In this document: positions 8,401 through 16,352 of the stretch, piece after piece | Numbering within the stretch: the stretch's first letter is position 1 | How the letters are laid out: each line of letters opens with the position of its first letter | Assembly: GCA_902776195.1 (NCBI GenBank) | Contig: CACYPF010000025.1 | Span: forward strand, 1 to 57,587 | Direction: 5' to 3' | DNA from: an uncultured Prevotellaceae bacterium | GTDB lineage: Bacteria; Bacteroidota; Bacteroidia; Bacteroidales; Bacteroidaceae | DNA length: 57,587 nt | Notes under the pieces: model-generated | Database searches by the model: none | The model's input: only the letters and a program-made list of their open reading frames with translations | What the model was told of the DNA's origin: nothing | Program-made: the position numbers and the translations under genes

Positions 8401-10614
8401 ATCGGCAGTAGCGGTGAAGCCACTTAACTCCTCACTGAAGGAAGAGGGGTCTACTAAAGGGTTTGTCTTACTGCGGTTCAGTTCCACATTGTCTTTTAAT
8501 GTCTTTTTGGTGTCACCTGCCTCGACAGCGAAGGTCAGATGGGGATTGCCAGAGTTGAATTTGCCAGCCAGGAAACTAACCTTTGAGGGGATAAACGAGA
8601 AACCGTCCTCGGGAGTCAGTGTCAAGGAGATGGTGCAGTCATCATCAGCAAAGGTAGAGAGGGTCTCATCGGTTTTCCCCGTGAACCTGAGTTGCATCAT
8701 CGGAGTGTTGCCACTGGCGCCCTGAAAGGTCGTTCCTTCAATCACTACTTTCTCATTAGTACCCTCATAATCCCATTTCTTACCCGCAAAACCAGCGGAG
8801 AGCTCGTTGGGAGTAATAATCTCTTGGTCGTTATTCTCATTCAGTCCACCCTTGTCGAGTTTATAGGTAATAGTACCGGGGATGTTCACACCGGCAGCGT
8901 CTTTTGCCTGACCACCGACTATCACGTCTTTGACGCACAGCCATTTACCTGTGGCATCACTGGTATACCAAGGGTATATGCGGATCTGTAACTGGTCGCC
9001 TTCTTCCAGTTTGATGACGGGTGTAACGTCTACCTCATTCAGCACACCACTTGCCATTGAGGCTGGTGCATAGATGGTGGTTCGTGTCGCAAAGCCGTCA
9101 GTGGAATAGTAAGCGTGGCATCTCATACCACTTCCACCACGTCCTCCAATCTTCATGGTGATATGGTTGATGTCGAGCTTCTTGCCGTCAGGGGCTGTGA
9201 CGGTAAACTGCACATACTGGTTGGGGGAGTCATCCTCGGCTTTTACCCAGGCACCACCATCGCTGGTGCTGACCATCAGACCATTCTGCCCGTTGTTACC
9301 ATACTTTGCCATGCCATTTACTTTGGCATCGGCGGCAGTCGCATGACCATCGACAACGGCATTGTCATTACTGGTCAGTGCCCATGTGGCGGTGAAGGAC
9401 TCGCCTCCACCTAATTCAATACCTGTTACGGAAATGGTTGTTTTGGCGGTCTTATCGCCAATCGTCGCTGTTACCGTACCACTCATGATACCAGTAGCCG
9501 TCACATTCATTTTAGCATAGAATGTCTTAATGACGGTGCCGTTCTCATAGCTTACCTCTAAGGTGTTCTGCCAGTTCTGCTTGTCAGTGGACAGCAGCAC
9601 CCCATTGTCGGCAGTGATGGTGATGGTTCCTGATGAGGGTTCCATGCCAAGACCGTTAAGGGTCAGTTCTTTTGTGGCAGACTGCCCCACATATACCTCG
9701 CCCATATCAGCCTCAGAAGGAGTAATCGCCAAGTCGGTAGGTATCTCGATGTTATCCGCTAAGATACCCGCGTCCTTCAGTAGTTGTGCTGCCAACTTGG
9801 CGGCAGTCAGAGCACCAGTCAGGTTAAAGTGGGTATTGTCATTAGGGGTATTGGGACCTTTGTCAAAGAAGGCAGCATGAAGCTTCTCCTGTGTGCCATA
9901 ACTCTCATAGAGTGATTTGGTGGCAGCTGTCATGTCGATGAACTGGACACCAAGTTCTGAGGCAAGTTGCTTCATGTGATAGGTGTAGTCCATGGTATGG
10001 TCACTCTCCGGGAGCGACTGGTTAGTCAGGATACCTGATGAGGTGATCTTGGAGTACTTACCTCCTAAGTCGTGGCGGGCATTACGGCCTACAACACCAT
10101 TGCTCAGGTTACAGCGGCAGACCGCTGACATCAGAATAGGGATGGCATTCTTCTCCTTCACAGCGTCTACAATCTGTTTCAGACAAGCCTTGTAGGTGGT
10201 GGAAGGTGTCGTGCCACGTCCGTCTTTCTTGACGGCAGCGGCATTGGTGGCATCTCCAATACTGGTGTAATACTCCTGTAGCTCCAGATTGTCCATGCCG
10301 TCATACTTGGTGTCGTTGTGGGCAAACTGGATGATGACATAGTCACCAGGCTCTACAGAATTCTTTGCCTTTTGCCAGAGTTCGTTGTAACCACCTCGTG
10401 AATCTCGACCACCAACCGCATAGTTGGTGGCAGTCCATCCTCCTGTGAGGAAATTACCGAAGTACATTCCCCAGCCACGGGTTCCTGTCGTGTTCTCATC
10501 ATAAGGTTGCATGGTGGAGTCTCCCAGCATGTGTACCTTCTTTGCCGCTTGTATGTTGCCGATGGTGAGTAGTGCCATGACAGCAAACAGTAGCCGAAAT
10601 ACTTTTTGTCTCAT
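5476..10614 (-). CDS. Secreted pectin esterase with CE12-type and CE8-type domains
   Basis: 1712 residues. Signal peptide 1-23. Residues about 26-290 form an SGNH acetylesterase of the CE12 (rhamnogalacturonan acetylesterase) kind: GDSTMQ at 31-36 carries the nucleophile Ser, and DNTHF near 260 the Asp/His pair. The middle holds beta-sandwich modules (about 300-400, 405-570, 580-770), two InlB-type repeats (about 776-930) and a Big_5-like domain (about 1130-1235). Residues about 1240-1560 are a pectin methylesterase (CE8) with GYQDT near 1405, TDYLCG near 1431 and LGRPW near 1486; the two Asp are the family's catalytic pair. The C-terminal IYTIDGRRV ... VKVIR resembles type IX secretion tails. 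It would remove acetyl and methyl groups from pectin. The regulator upstream is probably its own. Confidence 0.88.
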   Translation of the reverse strand: MRQKVFRLLFAVMALLTIGNIQAAKKVHMLGDSTMQPYDENTTGTRGWGMYFGNFLTGGWTATNYAVGGRDSRGGYNELWQKAKNSVEPGDYVIIQFAHNDTKYDGMDNLELQEYYTSIGDATNAAAVKKDGRGTTPSTTYKACLKQIVDAVKEKNAIPILMSAVCRCNLSNGVVGRNARHDLGGKYSKITSSGILTNQSLPESDHTMDYTYHMKQLASELGVQFIDMTAATKSLYESYGTQEKLHAAFFDKGPNTPNDNTHFNLTGALTAAKLAAQLLKDAGILADNIEIPTDLAITPSEADMGEVYVGQSATKELTLNGLGMEPSSGTITITADNGVLLSTDKQNWQNTLEVSYENGTVIKTFYAKMNVTATGIMSGTVTATIGDKTAKTTISVTGIELGGGESFTATWALTSNDNAVVDGHATAADAKVNGMAKYGNNGQNGLMVSTSDGGAWVKAEDDSPNQYVQFTVTAPDGKKLDINHITMKIGGRGGSGMRCHAYYSTDGFATRTTIYAPASMASGVLNEVDVTPVIKLEEGDQLQIRIYPWYTSDATGKWLCVKDVIVGGQAKDAAGVNIPGTITYKLDKGGLNENNDQEIITPNELSAGFAGKKWDYEGTNEKVVIEGTTFQGASGNTPMMQLRFTGKTDETLSTFADDDCTISLTLTPEDGFSFIPSKVSFLAGKFNSGNPHLTFAVEAGDTKKTLKDNVELNRSKTNPLVDPSSFSEELSGFTATADAPLKLKFSFLNVQGTRSAGIGNLVIEGTLVGAATQVTKYALNTQVVPSEAGAIDRDPDMETYKEGTKVTLKATKNFGYKFKEWQDAAGAVVSTDAETTITMDGEKTIKAVFETVPIYTVTTDVKNDADRDLGSITLSPNDHDDKYEAGTKITATANTSKILKFTNWEDNSTSAEREITVDKDMTIIANYEVQDFIAVFDASKTAAYATQGTYPFSADVTWDADRNAKVSIVKQSDGSLVTGTNATPVVRNRANSGVLNTLSGVFQNGYNTAEIAWQYQFSTVGFTKATFEADMAAKNAATKNWKAQVSTDGTTFEDLGEAWTVASNTLTPLSFTLPATAIGKETVYVRIMGTGTELLSDKYTFNAGTSAEGLVYASNSESQVGNVYVLGEAVVVADETAPAIIATIPADGAKDVSATGKITITFDEKIEAGTANGVATLNNQPVNAEWSSKSVSFSYSDLDYNTEYTFQMPAGFVQDKSGNVYNKAVNIVFTTMNRPTVEKGLFDVVVSTTEELSAAINTANTRVDKNTRFRIFIKKGVYKLPTGATKHYVHQNGDKTITYWEGDLPDPITYVKAANISFIGEDRETTIITQDITNDADMLFDGQFGKAHKYEEINNSAVLQLESSATGTYFQDITIKSGINDALGRNLAIHDKSSKTIYKNTLLYGYQDTWTSNNEQGLFYFEDGQVRGRTDYLCGKGDAYFNGVELIQIASGYAAVPSTPRSIGWVFNGCQISADGSGVDGTYTLGRPWGKGTPVAVFIDTKMNVAPKAEGWSEMSNGWPKRFAEYNSFNAKGNAIDLGGRKTTFAESHTNNPVLSEEEATNYSDMSKMFGDWQPTLLTEQAPVPTDVKLDGEVLSWTGSNYALLYAVCEDGDIIGFTTETQFDLSSIAAVSRRALSADKYTVRAANEMGGMSSASVPAVATGINTVSQHGTINSQDIYTIDGRRVNTLQKGVNIVRLQMADGSVKTVKVIR

Positions 10615-10656
10615 TGTTTTGAAGTTATTATTGGATTAATCTTTAAGTTTTGGTTG

Positions 10657-10664
10657 CAAAGGTA
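10657..10664 (-). promoter_or_regulatory. -7 box of the pectin esterase gene
   Basis: Reads TACCTTTG on the minus strand, 42 nt before the ATG. The gene therefore probably has its own promoter separate from the regulator that ends at 10722. Confidence 0.6.
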
Positions 10665-10721
10665 AGGTGAATTTCGAGTCCAAAGGGGTGAAATTCACGT
10701 CAAAAGAGGATGAAAAATGCG

Positions 10722-13217
10722 TCAAAGTGTATTTTCCCGATATTCTGTGGGTGACTGACCAGTGCTTTGCTTAAAGTTACGACCAAAATATTTCGGATCA
10801 GTGAAACCGCAGGCGTAGGCAATATCTGCAATGCTATGGTCGGTGTGGCGTAACAGGTGGCAGGCTCGTTTGATGCGGGCCTCACGGAGCAGGTCCTGTG
10901 GGGTGATACCCATCGCTTGTTTGAGTTTGCGTTGCAGACCACTCCTGCTGGTAGCTGCTGCCGCAGCCATGTCTCCAACGTTAACATCACTGTTGGAGAT
11001 GTTCTCCTTGACAAATTTCATGACGCGTTGGAGTGTCGGGTCCAGTGTTGTCTCTTCTGTCTCCTTACTTACCTCCTCCTTTTTCTTGCTTATTTCCTCT
11101 TTCTCACCCTTAACTTCTATCAAGGCAAGATATTTCTCTAGGGTCTCATGGTGCTGTCGCTGGATGCGTCTTATATATAATAAGGTATAGGTGATGGCTG
11201 CGATGGTACCACAGACCAACAAAAGGATAAGAAGTTGTCCCCAGACAGACTCCCAGAAGGTGGGTTTGACAACAATTGTCAATACACGTACGTCATCAGA
11301 CCAAAGCCCGTCGGCATTGGTAGAGCGAATCTCCATCTGGTAAGTGCCAGGCTCAAGGTCGAGCAGGGTAGCAGAGCGGTCATGACCGATATAGCTCCAT
11401 TGCTCATGGGGTAATAAGCGGAAGGCGTAGTTAATCTGATCAGCCGTGCGATAGTCAAGAGCTGCAAAACGTATCGTGATATTACGTTCTGTGGGTTGTA
11501 AGAAGATGGTGTCGGCATAGGCGACAGCCCCATTATCGGTACTACCTTGAATAGAAACTCCAGTCAGAACGACTTTAGGCTGAGGGGTTTGCTGACGCAT
11601 GTGCTCTGTTGTGGTGACAAAGGCACCGTCTATGAGTCCGAACAGCCAATGGTCGTTATCGAGCTGCAGGGGATGAGCCTCGCTGAAACGGAAGTCGGCG
11701 TTGAAAGTCCTGGCGTCAAGCACACGTCCTTGTCCTGTGCTGTCTAAGAGTGAGATGAGGTGGCTGCCTACAGCTATCAGACTCCCTTTTTTGTCGACAG
11801 TTAGTGATTGCACCACGTCATTGGGTTGGACATGGAGCTGCTCCCTAAGGTGACGGAACGACAATATACTGTCGAGTGGGTTCTTGTTTTCTATCAGGTT
11901 GACCCCTCCACTCTCTGTGCTTACAAAGAAGTGTCCTTGGGAGTCCTGTACTACATCCATGGTAGCGCTACAACTCAAGCTGTTCCGTCTATGAGGCTCC
12001 CGCTGATGGAGTCGGAAATGCATATCATCCACCCGGTGTTTCAATTGAGAAATCAATAATCCACCAGAAGTGGCTACCATCAGCAGGTTATTGTCGGTAA
12101 TCAGCATATATCGGGCTCTGCGTCCTGTTTCCTGCGGATAGTGGCTCGGTGCTGCAAAGGAAGGATGGATATCATTGGGGTTATTGGTGTAGTATATCCC
12201 ACCTCCTAAGGTGGCTATCCATAGCCGGTCTTGATTGTCGACTGTAATATGATATATGTTAAGGTTGGGAATATCAGTGAAATGGTCGATTTTGAACAAT
12301 CCTGATGGTTCTTCCTGTAAGCGGAAGAGACCATCAGGTTTCGTTCCTAACCACAATATTCCGTTTGGTGTTTCAAACATACAGTAGACGGCGGCACCGA
12401 AGGATGTGTAGCCTTGGTGTATCCGTCCGTCGCTGCCTAAATAGCCCAGCAACTGATGGTTACTGGCGCGATAGACGCGTACCGCTTTATCATCTTTAGT
12501 TGTTACCCAATAACGTCCTTTACTGTCACAGAACAAGCACTTGACCTCTCCTTTAGGTTCTATTTCAAGTCGCTGTATGTGCTGTTTCTCAGTACAGAAT
12601 TTATATATGCTGGAGTAGTCGAGTGCCCAGAGGTTGCCTTGGTTGTCTGGCATGGCGAAGGTCAGTGTGCGAAAGTCTATATGTAACGGATAGTTTATCT
12701 TTTCCCCTGTCGCAGTATCATTATATGATAAATGTCCTTCGCCATCTAATGTCCATTGGGTCTGGTTATAATCCGTCCATGTGATAGGTTTGCGTTGAAG
12801 CGAACGACTGGCACGATACTTCCCGACCTGTTTCTGGACATCATGCTTTTCCTCAGCAGTCAGGTCACGGAACCGATAGCTCTTAAGGTCAAAAAGATAG
12901 TAGTCCTCATCCACCTGACAAAGGATACGCCTTCCTGGTAACAGGTCGATGTTGCGAATACGGTCTGTTGTCATAGTACATCCGTCGCCTACCTGTGGCT
13001 TGAAAGTTTTGAATTCATAACCATCGTATCGGCAGAGCCCGTTCCATGTGGCAAACCACATGAATCCCATATCGTCTTGTAGCAATTGGGTGACATGACT
13101 TGAAGGCACACCATCTTCCTCGTCGTATCTTACAACCTTGCATAATGGCTGGGCAGTTGCCAAGGCGGACCACAGCAACAGCCATATATGGATGAGTAAA
13201 ACACTCTTTTTTGTCAT
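10722..13217 (-). CDS. Membrane-bound propeller/Y_Y_Y/AraC regulator without kinase or receiver
   Basis: 831 residues from the ATG at 13217 (a TTG at 13226 lies in the promoter box and is unlikely). Signal peptide 1-23, then two-component-regulator propeller repeats (SHVTQLLQDDMGFMWFATWN, FDSKGRYWV-like motifs), a Y_Y_Y domain (about 565-640), one membrane helix (about 655-678, LLILLLVCGTIAAITY), a charged K/E-rich linker and a C-terminal AraC-type HTH (about 725-831; IADIAYACGFTDPKYFGRNF). This is the sensor and the output of a hybrid two-component system, but the HisKA, HATPase and receiver domains (about 500 residues) are absent. It probably senses a pectin fragment in the periplasm and binds DNA while anchored in the membrane. 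The esterase gene downstream is the likely target. Confidence 0.85.
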   Translation of the reverse strand: MTKKSVLLIHIWLLLWSALATAQPLCKVVRYDEEDGVPSSHVTQLLQDDMGFMWFATWNGLCRYDGYEFKTFKPQVGDGCTMTTDRIRNIDLLPGRRILCQVDEDYYLFDLKSYRFRDLTAEEKHDVQKQVGKYRASRSLQRKPITWTDYNQTQWTLDGEGHLSYNDTATGEKINYPLHIDFRTLTFAMPDNQGNLWALDYSSIYKFCTEKQHIQRLEIEPKGEVKCLFCDSKGRYWVTTKDDKAVRVYRASNHQLLGYLGSDGRIHQGYTSFGAAVYCMFETPNGILWLGTKPDGLFRLQEEPSGLFKIDHFTDIPNLNIYHITVDNQDRLWIATLGGGIYYTNNPNDIHPSFAAPSHYPQETGRRARYMLITDNNLLMVATSGGLLISQLKHRVDDMHFRLHQREPHRRNSLSCSATMDVVQDSQGHFFVSTESGGVNLIENKNPLDSILSFRHLREQLHVQPNDVVQSLTVDKKGSLIAVGSHLISLLDSTGQGRVLDARTFNADFRFSEAHPLQLDNDHWLFGLIDGAFVTTTEHMRQQTPQPKVVLTGVSIQGSTDNGAVAYADTIFLQPTERNITIRFAALDYRTADQINYAFRLLPHEQWSYIGHDRSATLLDLEPGTYQMEIRSTNADGLWSDDVRVLTIVVKPTFWESVWGQLLILLLVCGTIAAITYTLLYIRRIQRQHHETLEKYLALIEVKGEKEEISKKKEEVSKETEETTLDPTLQRVMKFVKENISNSDVNVGDMAAAAATSRSGLQRKLKQAMGITPQDLLREARIKRACHLLRHTDHSIADIAYACGFTDPKYFGRNFKQSTGQSPTEYRENTL

Positions 13218-13223
13218 CACCTG

Positions 13224-13231
13224 CAAATATA
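13224..13231 (-). promoter_or_regulatory. -7 box of the propeller/AraC gene
   Basis: Reads TATATTTG on the minus strand. Only 6 nt separate it from the ATG at 13217, so the mRNA would have almost no leader. Confidence 0.5.
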
Positions 13232-13263
13232 CATCTTTTTATTTTAAAAACCTTCTGATTTAA

Positions 13264-13299
13264 GAAAAAAAGAACATGCCATGACTGACATGTCCTTTT
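13264..13299 (-). terminator. Intrinsic terminator after tRNA-Pro
   Basis: On the minus strand AAAAGGACATG pairs with CATGTTCTTTT (11 bp, one G-U) around a 10-nt loop and runs into a T tract. It lies directly after the tRNA. Confidence 0.7.
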
Positions 13300-13302
13300 C
13301 CT

Positions 13303-13378
13303 TGGTCGGGATGAGGCGACTCGAACGCCCGACCCCTACGTCCCGAACGTAGTGCGCTACCAACTGCGCTACATCCCG
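13303..13378 (-). tRNA. tRNA-Pro (CGG)
   Basis: 76 nt including an encoded CCA. The acceptor arms CGGGATG and CATCCCG pair perfectly and leave A as discriminator. The anticodon arm is CTACG-TTCGGGA-CGTAG, giving anticodon CGG, and the T arm carries GTTCGAGTC. The C1-G72 pair and A73 are known identity elements of bacterial tRNA-Pro. It reads CCG codons. Confidence 0.95.
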
Positions 13379-13413
13379 AAGCCTTTTACAGGCGATTCTT
13401 TCGAAATCGCCTG

Positions 13414-13421
13414 CAAAGGTA
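13414..13421 (-). promoter_or_regulatory. -7 box of tRNA-Pro
   Basis: TACCTTTG on the minus strand, 35 nt before the mature tRNA. A perfect 9-bp palindrome (CAGGCGATT and AATCGCCTG, 13389-13413) follows at once, and a heptamer array lies 9 nt upstream. Confidence 0.6.
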
Positions 13422-13430
13422 GCACTTTTA

Positions 13431-13458
13431 AATGAGAAATGAGAAATGAAGAATGAGA
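13431..13458. repeat. Heptamer array AATGAGA x4 upstream of tRNA-Pro
   Basis: AATGAGA AATGAGA AATGAAG AATGAGA. It lies in the -33 region of the tRNA promoter, between that promoter and the stop of the 670-residue lipoprotein gene. Confidence 0.9.
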
Positions 13459-13480
13459 AATTCTTTTTTTTAACATTTCC

Positions 13481-15493
13481 CTACTTCTGGTTGGTCCTGA
13501 ACAAGAAGGTGGTATAGACATCACAGTGGGTGATAAACTCCGCTGGTTTATTGCCGTTAGCCTTCTCAAAGTTCACCAATGCCTGCAGTGCCTTATACTG
13601 TGACGACTCTGGATAGGTGATGAACACAAAACTGTTAGCTTCACTTTTCCAGTCATGGGTAAACCACTTCTCGGTATGGAGGTACCAGTAGCAAAGTCCG
13701 AAGAGTGCCTTCTCCTTCAAAGTCTTGTCTTTCGCCTTGCTTGCCTTCTCCAGCAACTGGCGGGCGATGGCATTGAAGTCTTTCTCGTTCTCCCCTACTT
13801 GATGGGTGTCCGGCTCTTTGGCATACTCCGTCAGGAACCAGCAGTCACCATCGTTGTTTGCCTGTGCGTAGCGTACAGCCAGATCGTAGTAACGCTGACA
13901 TTGGGCATCGCCCTTCATGAGGGCAGCCTCTTTCTCCCATGCAAGCATCTGGCGGGCGAAGTCGAGTTTGTAGCTCGATTTCAGATTGACGGTCCTCTCA
14001 TAGTCTGCATCACTGAGCCACTGACGTGTAATCCATGGTGCCACATCCACGCTGCGGTTGATGGCAATGACGGAAATATGCTGTTTGTTGTAGAAGGATA
14101 CAGGAACTCTCTCCAACCATGAGATAGCCTGCTCCCACTGACAGACACGCAGGTACTTGGTGCCGACAAGGTCGTCCATACTCTGGGGATCATATTCGAT
14201 ATTGGCAATGAGATATGCATCCAGGGGATTGTCAGAGGCTCCTTTGGTGTATTGCAGGAATTTCTCAAGGTCCTCTACCTTCATCGTTTCTGTCTTGGCA
14301 GAGAAACTGCCGTTGGCAGTAACGTTATACAATCCCATCAAGGTATTGACTCTGTTTGCATATTTCTTCTCCAGTATCTGATTGACCGTTCGGGTCATAG
14401 CGTTATCTTTGAACCATCCGTGTTGTGAGTCTGGTTCCTTAAACCATTTCATCTCACTTGCCAGCCAAGCGTCAAACTGGTTGCTGACAGGTTCTACGTC
14501 ACATTTGATATAGAAGTGGATGATGCGTGCCGTCAGTTGGGAGTGCTCGGAGCCAGCCATGTGTGTGGCAGCCTGGATGTCCTGATAGCCCTGCTGTTTC
14601 TTGCCGAAGAGGTATTCGAGCCAGCCCTGGGCAGCCTTCCACATCGCAGGGTCGTTAGTCTTCCCTTCCTTTACCACCTGTCCGGCGAACTGTGCCATCT
14701 GCATCGCCTCCGACTGTTTGATGTCGCGGATGAAGAGTTTGCCACCCATGTTGGCATCCACAGCCTCCTGGGCGTTGTTGACGAAGTCCTGCAGGAGAAA
14801 AGGCAGTGCACCGGCATTGGGGTTCTTCTGGTATTCCTGACGGATAGCCTCGAAAGAACGACGCTTGTAGAACTGGGTCATCAGACTGTTATAGTCACCC
14901 TGCTCAGCGAAGATCTCCGCAGCCTCTGCGTCACGTCCCATCTTATAGATGGCACCGGCGTAGATATTCTTCATCATATCCTTGTAGACGGTCTCGATAA
15001 ACTGACTGGCGGTATTCTCCCAGAAGGTGATGTTGTCGCGGTTCAGTCCCAGTACCATGTTGCAGCGCATATAGAGCAGTGCGTGCTGGGAGCGCAGCTT
15101 TGTCTTGACCTTGCTGAGGGCATACGTCTGGATGGCACGCAGTTTCTGGTTGCGCTGGGCAAGTTTCTCCTTGGTGGGATAGTTCCATTGCTCATAGCGA
15201 ATGTCGTCACAGATATCCAAGTAACTCTTCAGGTTCTTGACGTAACTGACCATCAGGGCATCGTTCTTCTTCTGGGCTGCCTTGATGACCTCTTCAGCGT
15301 TGAAGTAGTAATAATCCTGTTGGAGTCCAAGATACACTTTCCAGTTGTTAGACGTGATGTCATCGACACGCTCTTTGAATTCCTTGCTGTCGTAGACACG
15401 GAACATGTAGATGTTGTCACTTCCGTACCAGCCACAGCCGAGCATGGGTAATGCCAATACGGCAAGTACACTAATGAGAATAAATCTTTTCAT
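13481..15493 (-). CDS. Hypothetical lipoprotein, 670 residues, helical repeats
   Basis: I do not recognise the family. Residues 1-20 are a signal peptide with lipobox MLGC. The rest is almost entirely helical, rich in Ala, Gln, Lys and Tyr, with segments such as YDLAVRYAQANNDGDCWFL and ALFGLCYWYLHTEKW that resemble TPR-type hairpins. It is the last gene of a group starting at murF, with its 5' end overlapping the preceding lipoprotein gene by 23 nt, so translation is probably coupled. An envelope scaffold role is a guess from the helical repeat form and the company of murF. Confidence 0.75.
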   Translation of the reverse strand: MKRFILISVLAVLALPMLGCGWYGSDNIYMFRVYDSKEFKERVDDITSNNWKVYLGLQQDYYYFNAEEVIKAAQKKNDALMVSYVKNLKSYLDICDDIRYEQWNYPTKEKLAQRNQKLRAIQTYALSKVKTKLRSQHALLYMRCNMVLGLNRDNITFWENTASQFIETVYKDMMKNIYAGAIYKMGRDAEAAEIFAEQGDYNSLMTQFYKRRSFEAIRQEYQKNPNAGALPFLLQDFVNNAQEAVDANMGGKLFIRDIKQSEAMQMAQFAGQVVKEGKTNDPAMWKAAQGWLEYLFGKKQQGYQDIQAATHMAGSEHSQLTARIIHFYIKCDVEPVSNQFDAWLASEMKWFKEPDSQHGWFKDNAMTRTVNQILEKKYANRVNTLMGLYNVTANGSFSAKTETMKVEDLEKFLQYTKGASDNPLDAYLIANIEYDPQSMDDLVGTKYLRVCQWEQAISWLERVPVSFYNKQHISVIAINRSVDVAPWITRQWLSDADYERTVNLKSSYKLDFARQMLAWEKEAALMKGDAQCQRYYDLAVRYAQANNDGDCWFLTEYAKEPDTHQVGENEKDFNAIARQLLEKASKAKDKTLKEKALFGLCYWYLHTEKWFTHDWKSEANSFVFITYPESSQYKALQALVNFEKANGNKPAEFITHCDVYTTFLFRTNQK

Positions 15494-16352
15494 AGGTTTC
15501 TGGTTTATATCTGTTTATATTATCTGTTGCTAAATCGTAAGTGAGGATAAGACGTTTCAGTTCGGGACGCTCTTTCTCCACCGCTTCCTTCACCTTGAGG
15601 ATTTCCTCGGCGGTGGCGACATGCTCGATATCCACTCCCTGGATGATGCGCTGCCAGAGGAAGACAGGGTAGGCGGCAGCCAATGGCAGGTCGTAATCTT
15701 CCAGATAGCGCAGGTAAGGAGCCACGTCACGGATGTCGAGGATGGGGTTGCGCTCCATGAATTTCATCGGGTGTCCTGTATTGTAGAGCATCAGCACACC
15801 ATAGTCAACAGGTGGTACCCTCATTGACAACTGGTGAAGGCGGATGGTGGTTGAGAGTTGAAAGTTGAGAGTTGAAAGTTGAGAGCGTAATTCCTCCAAG
15901 AAGTCGTAGTAGTTCTTGCGACTCTTGGCAGTATAGTCACAGTCTATCTGTATCTCTCTGGCACCTTTGATGTCGTTGGTCTCATTCATCTGTACGATAC
16001 GCTGCACAATCTTTTCTGCCAGTCCCTCCGGCTTCTGGTGCATACAGTTCTCCACGATAAAGACGGTAGGGATGATCTCAATGTCTTCAGGCAGACTGTC
16101 GCTGAAGGTGATGGTGGCATTAGGCATCGGTCCTAATGAGTCGCTCATCACCACATCGAAATAGCGGCAATAGAGTTTGCGGATGCCATACTGCTTCAGG
16201 AAGGCACGCTCTGTGGAGTCCAACCGAAAGTCTGTGCGCCAGTAGTATACGGAGTTGCCTTCTGGCAGCACTTCCCGTCTCTGTTGGCTGCATCCTGTTG
16301 TCAGCAATCCTATTAACAGACAGACTCCGATGATATGTTTCTCAATTCTCAA
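15471..16352 (-). CDS. Hypothetical lipoprotein, possibly DUF3142-like
   Basis: 293 residues with signal peptide and lipobox LTTGC (Cys 21). The body reads like a TIM-barrel polysaccharide-handling fold: VYYWRTDFRLDSTERAFL near the start, IQIDCDYTAKSRKNYYDFL in the middle and YLRYLEDYDLPLAAAYPVF later. The pattern of an early WR, a central DxDxT and a following LR-rich helix recalls DUF3142 proteins, whose function is unknown; this match is from memory and uncertain. The start overlaps murF by 4 nt and the end overlaps the next lipoprotein gene. A heptamer array (15850-15884) encodes RSQLSTLNFQLST inside it. Confidence 0.7.
   Translation of the reverse strand: MRIEKHIIGVCLLIGLLTTGCSQQRREVLPEGNSVYYWRTDFRLDSTERAFLKQYGIRKLYCRYFDVVMSDSLGPMPNATITFSDSLPEDIEIIPTVFIVENCMHQKPEGLAEKIVQRIVQMNETNDIKGAREIQIDCDYTAKSRKNYYDFLEELRSQLSTLNFQLSTTIRLHQLSMRVPPVDYGVLMLYNTGHPMKFMERNPILDIRDVAPYLRYLEDYDLPLAAAYPVFLWQRIIQGVDIEHVATAEEILKVKEAVEKERPELKRLILTYDLATDNINRYKPETYEKIYSH
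15850..15884. repeat. In-frame heptamer array GTTGAGA/GTTGAAA x5
   Basis: Five units in exact phase, alternating GTTGAGA and GTTGAAA. The coding strand (minus) gives SQLSTLNFQLST within the 293-residue lipoprotein. Confidence 0.9.

Noticed and set aside
10722-13217. Classical hybrid two-component regulator
   Set aside because: No HisKA, HATPase or receiver motifs are present between the membrane helix and the AraC domain.
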